Below, in pieces: positions 1-4,491 of a stretch of 5,594 nt of DNA. Position numbers and translations under genes: made by a program. The DNA lies in the NCBI GenBank assembly GCA_013619005.1, contig JABXKY010000330.1, positions 1-5,594 of the forward strand. The letters run 5' to 3'. Numbering within the stretch: the stretch's first letter is position 1; every line of letters begins with the position of its first letter. The notes below the pieces were generated by a model. That model saw only the letters and a list, made by a program, of their open reading frames with translations. It was not told the origin of the DNA and did no database searches. The DNA comes from Candidatus Bathyarchaeota archaeon. Lineage in GTDB: Archaea; Thermoproteota; Bathyarchaeia; TCS64.

Positions 1-731
1 GCGTAGTTGGCATTCAAGTTTCGATACTTGGGATCCCTTCTGGAGTCAAGCTGTACAGTGGTGTGTTCGGTACTACACCGAGGGCGACGGGGGAGCTATT
101 GAGGAGGTTCATAGCGGGTGAGGCATCGGTGGCTGAACGCGAGGTGATGGATATCGACGAGGAGGCGTACAGGGAGGGATACCTGTCCGCGGAGCTCAAG
201 GGGTACTCCCGGACGCCGTTCATCGCATCGCTTGTACTAAACGAGAAATCGGCGGTGCACACAGTAGACGAGGAGTTGATCAAGGAGGCCATCGGTGAAC
301 GGATCGCCGACGAGATGAAACCAGACACTCTCTACATCCTTGGGCCGGGGTCAACCGTGGCCGCGGTTACCGATCATTTGGGTCTTGACAAGACGATTCT
401 TGGGATCGATCTGGTGAGGAACGGCGAGTTGATTGGGGTCGATGTAGACGAGGCTGGAATCCTCGCGGAGATGGGTGATGAAAACATTATCATCATATCG
501 CCCCTCGGCGGGATGGGGTCTATCCTTGGACGCGGAAACCAGCAGATTAGCCCCGATGTTATAAGGAGGGCAGGAAAAAAGAATATCATCATCGTTTCCA
601 CGCCCACGAAGCTAGCACAGACCGGGACTCTATCCGTTGATACCGGGGACCCTGAGCTCGACTCGGCGCTATCCGGCTTCATGAGGGTCATCGTCAGTAG
701 ACACGAGACGAAGTTAGCAAAGATCGTCTAG
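1..731 (+). CDS. Archaeal ATP-NAD kinase (COG3199-type), 5' end outside the window
   Basis: Expected to phosphorylate NAD to NADP in the cytoplasm. The reading frame is open from base 3 and ends at TAG 729-731, giving 242 residues, so the true start lies upstream; a GTG at 63 is internal and should not be taken as the start. Translation from base 3 gives LGIPSGVKLYSGVFGTTPRA, matching the family's LGIPAGVK..SAVF segment. Further family segments follow: YILGPGSTVAAV (about residues 111-122 of the visible part), LGIDLVRNGEL, ISPLGGMGSILGRGNQQISP, then VSTPTKLAQTGTLSVDTGDP. These are hallmarks of the archaeal/bacterial COG3199 branch rather than the shorter NadK/PpnK branch. Family members are usually about 350-380 residues, so roughly a third, including the N-terminal GGDG-type nucleotide site, is missing from view. 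It lies 38 bp upstream of the PAC4-like gene on the same strand, so co-transcription is possible. Confidence in the family is high. Confidence 0.92.
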   Translation, partial: VVGIQVSILGIPSGVKLYSGVFGTTPRATGELLRRFIAGEASVAEREVMDIDEEAYREGYLSAELKGYSRTPFIASLVLNEKSAVHTVDEELIKEAIGERIADEMKPDTLYILGPGSTVAAVTDHLGLDKTILGIDLVRNGELIGVDVDEAGILAEMGDENIIIISPLGGMGSILGRGNQQISPDVIRRAGKKNIIIVSTPTKLAQTGTLSVDTGDPELDSALSGFMRVIVSRHETKLAKIV

Positions 732-738
732 ACAACCC

Positions 739-769
739 TTAACAACAATAAGAGGCTCAATCTTGTTAA
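739..769. repeat. Perfect 7-bp inverted repeat ending at the PAC4-like start codon
   Basis: TTAACAA (739-745) is the exact reverse complement of TTGTTAA (763-769), with a 17-base spacer. The right arm touches the ATG at 770. It fills most of the 38-bp gap between the NAD kinase and PAC4-like genes. It could be an operator-like site or an RNA stem near the start codon, but an A/T-rich 7-bp stem with a 17-base loop is weak and chance is possible. No clear TATA box or Shine-Dalgarno site is seen in the same gap. Confidence 0.35.
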
Positions 770-1093
770 ATGAGTCTCAAGTTTTCCGAAAAGACGGTCA
801 CTGTTGACGAGAAGATGCTCTACGGCTCCATCAGCGAGCTGGAGAACGCCGTGTTGGCCCTCTTCTGGGTGGGTGAGAAGCCGAAGCTGGGGGGATTATC
901 AATCACCCTTCCAGACAGGTCAAGCAGCCAGCTGCTGGGGGACAGGGACGAGATGCTCTCACGCATGATTGGGGAGAGGATCGCGTCCGATTATGAGAAG
1001 ATGGCGTTGGTGTCTACTAACCTGCCCATGGGCTTTGATGGGAAAACCGTGCTGGGGCTACTGAACGAGTTGTTAAACGATGGCAAAGAATAA
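770..1093 (+). CDS. PAC4-like proteasome assembly chaperone homologue
   Basis: A 107-residue protein that, from memory of the human sequence, resembles proteasome assembly chaperone 4 (PSMG4/Pba4). The shared pattern in order is an alternating hydrophobic strand ending in FWVG (residues about 32-35), a P-x-L two to four residues later, a second strand (LSITLPD), LLGD (about 55-58), a helix with S-x(n)-ER-I-A, and a final strand ending in VS-x-NL. This order and spacing match the human WVGATPHL, LLGD, QRLA and VSYNL segments. In eukaryotes the Pba3-Pba4 pair helps form the alpha ring of the 20S proteasome; an equivalent role in archaea is inference. There is no signal peptide or membrane segment. 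The ATG at 770 follows the NAD kinase stop by 38 bp and lacks an evident Shine-Dalgarno site. Its 3' end overlaps the UbiD-family start by 14 bases, suggesting co-transcription. Many annotation pipelines would call it hypothetical. Confidence 0.7.
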   Translation: MSLKFSEKTVTVDEKMLYGSISELENAVLALFWVGEKPKLGGLSITLPDRSSSQLLGDRDEMLSRMIGERIASDYEKMALVSTNLPMGFDGKTVLGLLNELLNDGKE

Positions 1094-2417
1094 CCTGCGA
1101 ACATTCCTGATGGAGATCGAGTCAGAGACAGTAGTGATCAACGAGCCGCTCTCAAGGAACTACGAGATAGCTGCAGCCCTGCGTCAGTTCGACGGAGGCA
1201 AGGCAGTGATAGTCAAGGAAAAGGAGACGGGTGTCACAGTTGTCGGTGGAGTGAACGGTAACAGGTCGAGGCTCCTGAGATCAATCGGCGCGACCACTGA
1301 GACACTGTACCCCACACTGATCGAGGCAACCAAGAACCCGCTGAAGTGTGACATAGTGGAGACTGGCCCCGTCAAGGAGGTGATCATAGGTGGAAGTTTA
1401 GCCAAGATCCCGGTGCTGACCCACTTCGAGGGCGACCCGGGGCCATACATCACCTCGGGCATCATCCACACCAAGGGACCCGACGGTAAGTCAGAGAACG
1501 TCAGCTTCCACAGGCTCCTAGTTCTGGACGATAAGCACATGGCTATCAGGATCGTGCCCAGGCACCTCTACAAGCTCACCAAGCAAGCGGAGGATATGGG
1601 AAAGACCACCTTGGACGTGGCCGTCACCATCGGACACCACCCCGCCACACTGATGGCCGCAGCTCTACCCGCTAGCTTCGGTACTAGCGAGTTCGATGTG
1701 GCCAACAGGCTTCTTGGAGGAACACTTCAGCTCACCCAGTGCGAGCACGTCGATGCATTGGCGCCTGCGGACGCGGAACTTGTACTCGAATGCAAACTGC
1801 ACCTGGACAAGCTCGCCACGGAGGGACCGTTCGTCGACCTCTCGGGCACGTTTGATGTCCAGAGGCAGCAGCCGACACTCGAGCTTGTGGGCGTCATGCA
1901 CAGGAAGGACTATATGTACCATGGATTGCTCCCTTCGGGAAGCGAGCACAGGCTCCTAATGGGCATGCCAAGGGAGCCTAGGATCTGGGAGTACGTCAGG
2001 AACGTCGTGCCTAACGTCAGGGGCGTAAACATGTCCACCGGTGGCATGGGCTGGCTCCACTGCGTCGTAAGCTTCGAGAAGTTCCGCGAGGGGGACCCCA
2101 AGAACGTCCTGATGGCCATATTCGCCGCCCACCCGAGCCTGAAGCACGCGGTTGTCGTCGACAACGATATTGACCCCTATGACATGGAGCAGGTGGAGTG
2201 GGCGATAGCCACTCGTTTCAACGGCGCCGAGGACCTGCTGATAATCCCAGGTGTCAGGGTCAGCAGCCTTGACCCGGCTGGGGACCAGGAGAAGGAGTTG
2301 GGGACAAAGGTGGGCGTGGACGCCACGAAGCCCATGTTCAAGGACCAGGCGGGCTTCAAGAGGGCTGAGATTCCTGTAAGCGATTCCGTCAAGGAGATCC
2401 TCTCCAAATACAATTAA
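1080..2417 (+). CDS. UbiD-family decarboxylase, probable anhydromevalonate phosphate decarboxylase (AMPD)
   Basis: Expected to use prenylated FMN and a divalent metal to decarboxylate trans-anhydromevalonate 5-phosphate to isopentenyl phosphate, the step before isopentenyl phosphate kinase. The 445 residues are a normal UbiD length. By counting against the fungal Fdc1 enzyme, metal/cofactor ligands are N140, H162 and E204, with catalytic R145 (in ENVSFHR) and E248 (in EGPFVD). The third catalytic acid position holds Asp (D253) where Fdc1 has Glu. A conserved ENVSFHRLLVLDDKHMAIR block binds the cofactor region, and the C-terminal part (VVVDNDIDPYD, about 358-368) is typical of the family. The assignment to AMPD rather than ubiquinone or aromatic-acid decarboxylation comes from the adjacent split aconitase X. 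ATG 1080 is preferred because it places LRTFL, the usual family N-terminus, within the first ten residues; the next Met (1110) would cut this. There is no good Shine-Dalgarno site, and the 14-base overlap with the preceding gene suggests translational coupling. The cofactor-making UbiX-like gene is not here. Confidence 0.88.
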   Translation: MAKNNLRTFLMEIESETVVINEPLSRNYEIAAALRQFDGGKAVIVKEKETGVTVVGGVNGNRSRLLRSIGATTETLYPTLIEATKNPLKCDIVETGPVKEVIIGGSLAKIPVLTHFEGDPGPYITSGIIHTKGPDGKSENVSFHRLLVLDDKHMAIRIVPRHLYKLTKQAEDMGKTTLDVAVTIGHHPATLMAAALPASFGTSEFDVANRLLGGTLQLTQCEHVDALAPADAELVLECKLHLDKLATEGPFVDLSGTFDVQRQQPTLELVGVMHRKDYMYHGLLPSGSEHRLLMGMPREPRIWEYVRNVVPNVRGVNMSTGGMGWLHCVVSFEKFREGDPKNVLMAIFAAHPSLKHAVVVDNDIDPYDMEQVEWAIATRFNGAEDLLIIPGVRVSSLDPAGDQEKELGTKVGVDATKPMFKDQAGFKRAEIPVSDSVKEILSKYN

Positions 2418-2563
2418 CCAATACTACTTTCAAAATTCACATGCGCTGATGTGTGTCCGGGGTAGCCAATCGAGATTCCGGCGTCAACATACATGAGTGC
2501 CATACCTTCACATCCCTGCCTATCTTGACACTCTCCCCCTAAGTGGTTCATATTAAACTATCA

Positions 2564-2570
2564 TTTATAA
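2564..2570 (+). promoter_or_regulatory. Candidate TATA box (distal) for PMDh operon
   Basis: TTTATAA sits in the A/T-rich stretch upstream of the aconitase X large subunit. With the usual archaeal spacing of about 25-30 bases, transcription would start near 2593-2597, leaving a leader of about 35 bases before ATG 2630. It is the best TATA-like match in the gap. Inferred from sequence only. Confidence 0.5.
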
Positions 2571-2593
2571 TTGAAAGATGCATGTGTAAGGGT

Positions 2594-2600
2594 CTAAATA
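2594..2600 (+). promoter_or_regulatory. Candidate TATA box (proximal) for PMDh operon
   Basis: CTAAATA lies 30 bases before ATG 2630. If used, transcription would begin about 5-10 bases before the start codon, giving a nearly leaderless mRNA. This would agree with the absence of a Shine-Dalgarno site before 2630. It is a weaker alternative to, or a second start beside, the box at 2564-2570. Confidence 0.35.
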
Positions 2601-2629
2601 CAGGCAGATAACCATTTCAGTTGAATTTC

Positions 2630-3820
2630 ATGTATCTGACACGGAAACAGGAGCGGATGATGGACGGCGAGGAGGGCATCGCTGTCAGAAAATCCTTGGA
2701 GCTACTGGTGGCCCTCGGCAGCGTATTCGGCGCCGAGAAGCTGGTGCCCGTGGAGTCGGCCCATATCAGCGGCGTGAGCTACAAGAACCTGGGAGAGGCG
2801 GGCACCGAGTGGCTTGAGGAGCAGGCGGCCATGGGGGCCAAGTGCCGCATCAGGGCCACGTTGAACCCCGCGGGAATGGACATGGAGAAATGGGAGGAAA
2901 TGGGTGTCCCCGAGGAGTTCGCTATCGGTCAAAAGCGGGTCCTGGACGCGTTCGTATCCATGGGCGTAGAGCCAACGTGCACCTGCACGCCATACCTCAT
3001 CGGCCACGTACCCAGGAGAGGAACACAGGTGGCTTGGGCCGAGTCAAACGCCGTCTGCTTTGTCAACAGCGTGTTAGGCGCTAGGACAAACCGCGAGTCA
3101 GGACCCACTACCCTGGCATCAGCGGTCACGGGGGTCGCCGCGTTGTATGGTTACCGGCTCCCTGAGAACAGGAAGCCCGCCAAGATCATACAGGTGGAGG
3201 CCGACCTGGATTCAAGGTTAGACTACAGCGGCCTCGGGTACGTCACTGGTAAGCTGCTCGGGTCAGCTGTACCTTTCTTCAGGGGCCTGGGGTTACCTGA
3301 TATGGAGTCGATGAAGACCATGGGCGCTGCCTGCGCTACTAGCGGGGGGATAGCTCTGTGGCATGGCATGGGAATAACGCCCGAGGCCGAGTGGGCTGCC
3401 GGTTATCTGGATGGTATCGAGACAATAACAATTACCAACAAAGACATCGAGGAGGCAAAGGCAAAGATAGTCTCTGACCCCGACAACCCCACATACTGCA
3501 TAGGGTGCCCACACTGCAGCCTCAAGGAGATGGAGGAGACAGCGAACATGGTCAGGGGCAAGAGCCTTGACGGCAAATTATGGGTCTTCACAAGCAGGGG
3601 CGTCTACGAGCAGGCAGAGAAGGCAGGCCTCGTTAAGGTAATCGAGGACGCCGGCGGAAGGGTGTACAGGGACACATGCATGGTGGTTGCGCCGCTCCAT
3701 GAGATGGGGTGGCAAGGCGTCGGCACCAACAGCTTCAAGGGCGGCCATTACAGCACGGCACACGGCTTCGGAACAAAGCTACAGACAGTTGACGACTTGG
3801 TCAAGGAGGCCGAGAAATGA
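2630..3820 (+). CDS. Aconitase X large subunit, probable phosphomevalonate dehydratase large subunit (PMDh-L)
   Basis: Catalytic subunit of aconitase X (DUF521), expected with the small subunit to dehydrate (R)-mevalonate 5-phosphate to trans-anhydromevalonate 5-phosphate through an iron-sulfur cluster. The 396 residues begin with the family signature MYLTRKQERMMDGEEG, followed by AEKLVPVESAHISGVSYKNL (about 36-55), a TCTCTPYL segment (C117, C119), AESNAVCFVNSVLGARTNRE (about 137-156), a C-x2-C-x2-C group (C290, C293, C296) and C350 in RDTCMVV. Some of these cysteines, likely three, should hold the cluster; which ones cannot be decided by eye. A TTG at 2621 would add three residues, but ATG 2630 gives the canonical N-terminus. 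The swivelling domain is a separate gene, as in archaea, rather than fused as in many bacterial and fungal proteins acting on hydroxyproline. The neighbouring UbiD-family gene favours phosphomevalonate as substrate. The upstream TATA-like boxes suggest its own promoter. Confidence 0.9.
   Translation: MYLTRKQERMMDGEEGIAVRKSLELLVALGSVFGAEKLVPVESAHISGVSYKNLGEAGTEWLEEQAAMGAKCRIRATLNPAGMDMEKWEEMGVPEEFAIGQKRVLDAFVSMGVEPTCTCTPYLIGHVPRRGTQVAWAESNAVCFVNSVLGARTNRESGPTTLASAVTGVAALYGYRLPENRKPAKIIQVEADLDSRLDYSGLGYVTGKLLGSAVPFFRGLGLPDMESMKTMGAACATSGGIALWHGMGITPEAEWAAGYLDGIETITITNKDIEEAKAKIVSDPDNPTYCIGCPHCSLKEMEETANMVRGKSLDGKLWVFTSRGVYEQAEKAGLVKVIEDAGGRVYRDTCMVVAPLHEMGWQGVGTNSFKGGHYSTAHGFGTKLQTVDDLVKEAEK
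3803..3809 (+). promoter_or_regulatory. Strong Shine-Dalgarno site for the small subunit
   Basis: AAGGAGG lies inside the last codons of the large-subunit gene, 7 bases before ATG 3817. It is one of the few clear Shine-Dalgarno sites in the window and supports the overlapping ATG as the true start. It would let ribosomes initiate directly on the downstream gene and help keep the two subunits in balance. Confidence 0.75.
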
Positions 3821-4218
3821 TACTGAAGGGACGCAAGGTCATGGGTGGAATTGTCGAGGGAGAGGCGCTAGTGTGCATGGACTCCATGAGCTTTTACGGA
3901 GGCGTCGATCCGGTCACGGGAATCATAACGGACCCTGGTCACAGCTGCAACGGTATGAACATCACGGGCAAGGTATTCGTGTTCCCCACTGGCAAGGGCA
4001 GCACCGTGGGCAGTTATGTCATCTACAGGATGGCCAAGCTTGGTACTGCACCCGCTGCTATAATCAACGTGGAGACCGAGGCGATTCTGGCAACTGGCTG
4101 CGTCATAAGCGATATTCCGCTGGTAGACATGCTCGACCAGGACCCGTTGAAGGTGATAAAGAACGGGATGCGGGTCAGGGTAAACGCCGACGATGGAACC
4201 GTCGAGGTCCTTGACTAG
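3817..4218 (+). CDS. Aconitase X small (swivel) subunit, probable PMDh-S
   Basis: Small subunit (DUF126, aconitase X swivel domain) that closes over the active site of the large subunit to form phosphomevalonate dehydratase. The 133 residues have the family's MILKGRKVMGGIVEGEALV opening, a DPVTGIITDPGH loop (about 31-42), GKVFVFPTGKGSTVGSYVIY (51-70) and an ATGCVISDIPLVD block near 92-104. S62 in GKGSTVGS is at the position of the conserved serine thought to act in dehydration in this family. The gene starts within the large subunit's stop (ATGA, 3817-3820) and has a strong Shine-Dalgarno site, so the two are co-translated. It ends at TAG 4216-4218, overlapping the stop codon of the convergent zinc-finger gene. 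Nothing is truncated. Confidence 0.91.
   Translation: MILKGRKVMGGIVEGEALVCMDSMSFYGGVDPVTGIITDPGHSCNGMNITGKVFVFPTGKGSTVGSYVIYRMAKLGTAPAAIINVETEAILATGCVISDIPLVDMLDQDPLKVIKNGMRVRVNADDGTVEVLD
4215..4218. other. Shared CTAG: overlapping stop codons of convergent genes
   Basis: The palindrome CTAG holds the TAG stop of the plus-strand small subunit (4216-4218) and the TAG stop of the minus-strand zinc-finger gene (4217-4215). The genes therefore meet tail to tail with no spacer, and any terminator for one must lie in the coding sequence of the other. Confidence 0.9.
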
Positions 4219-4445
4219 TCTTCCTTTTTCCTTTCCTCAATAATGGATTTCATGAGCCCTATCTCTTTCTCAAGGAGCTTCTTTTCCTTGCAGAGCTCAT
4301 TCATCTTGGCCTCAAGGTCTTGCAGCTCCACGTCCTCCTGAAGTAGGTGATAGATCTCGGCGTGGCCGTACTTTAGGTGGAAGTCTATCTGGTTCTTTTT
4401 CGGCTTCTCAACCCCACAGAAGGGGCATACGTACACCTTTGACAT
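4215..4445 (-). CDS. Small C2H2 zinc-finger/coiled-coil protein, function unknown
   Basis: A 76-residue protein with one C2H2-type zinc site near its N-terminus: C7-x2-C10-x12-H23-x4-H28, in the context CPFCG...HLKYGH. It is followed by a charged helical region (about 34-73) rich in Leu, Glu and Lys that looks like a coiled coil and could mediate dimerisation. The size and shape suggest a nucleic-acid-binding or protein-binding adaptor, but I do not recognise a named family and assign no function. ATG 4445 is chosen over the in-frame TTG at 4460 because it has a GGAG (4458-4455) nine bases upstream and gives a natural MSKVYVCPFC start. It lies 46 bp downstream of the HD-domain gene on the same strand, with a possible TATA box between. 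Its 3' end meets the aconitase X small-subunit stop. The acidic/basic tail EERKKED is encoded by a purine-rich run that is a T-rich tract on the other strand. Confidence 0.75.
   Translation of the reverse strand: MSKVYVCPFCGVEKPKKNQIDFHLKYGHAEIYHLLQEDVELQDLEAKMNELCKEKKLLEKEIGLMKSIIEERKKED
4219..4238 (+). terminator. Candidate T-rich terminator for the plus-strand genes
   Basis: Immediately after the small-subunit stop, 20 consecutive pyrimidines include a run of five T (4225-4229) and another of three. Archaeal RNA polymerase can terminate at T-rich tracts without a hairpin, so this is a plausible end for the plus-strand transcript. No hairpin is seen. The tract is also the C-terminal coding sequence of the convergent zinc-finger gene, so it may simply reflect its Lys/Glu codons. 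Confidence 0.4.
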
Positions 4446-4477
4446 GCTCCAGAACTCCAAAATAAGTTGGGGGGTCG

Positions 4478-4487
4478 AAGTATATCA
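4478..4487 (-). promoter_or_regulatory. Candidate TATA box for the zinc-finger gene
   Basis: Read on the minus strand, TGATATACTT lies just after the HD-domain gene's stop, about 38 bases upstream of ATG 4445. Usual archaeal spacing would put a transcription start near 4456, leaving a short leader. It suggests the zinc-finger gene can be transcribed on its own as well as by read-through from the HD gene. Confidence 0.35.
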
Positions 4488-4491
4488 GGTT

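Larger units (their letters stand above)
2418..2629. other. Non-coding gap between AMPD and PMDh genes
   Basis: This 212-bp gap separates two genes of the same pathway on the same strand and holds no convincing ORF. The first half is mixed in composition, with only a weak 5-bp stem (CACAT 2439-2443 / ATGTG 2450-2454). The last 80 bases become A/T-rich and contain two TATA-like boxes. No tRNA-like or riboswitch-like fold was recognised by eye. The content fits a second promoter for the aconitase X pair, so the pathway genes may be transcribed as two units. Confidence 0.6.

Noticed and set aside
63..731. GTG at 63 as the NAD kinase start
   Set aside because: The frame is open upstream to base 3 and the upstream residues match the conserved LGIPAGVK segment, so this GTG is an internal Val.
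1184..1540. Minus-strand open frame of about 118 codons
   Set aside because: It is antisense to the conserved decarboxylase coding sequence and shows no family motif.
1080..2417. Ubiquinone-pathway UbiD (polyprenyl-4-hydroxybenzoate decarboxylase)
   Set aside because: The archaeal context and neighbouring split aconitase X point to the mevalonate pathway, and no other ubiquinone genes are present.
2439..2454. Small hairpin CACAT/ATGTG after the decarboxylase gene, considered as a terminator
   Set aside because: The stem has only 5 bp and no T-run follows, so it is not convincing.
2621..2629. TTG at 2621 as the start of the aconitase X large subunit
   Set aside because: ATG 2630 gives the canonical MYLT N-terminus; the three extra residues have no family support.
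3687..4214. Long plus-strand open frame of about 175 codons
   Set aside because: It overlaps both aconitase X subunits in another frame and has a Gly/Arg/His-rich composition typical of a shadow frame in GC-rich DNA.
4446..4460. TTG at 4460 as the start of the zinc-finger gene
   Set aside because: ATG 4445 has a GGAG at good spacing that lies inside the would-be extension.
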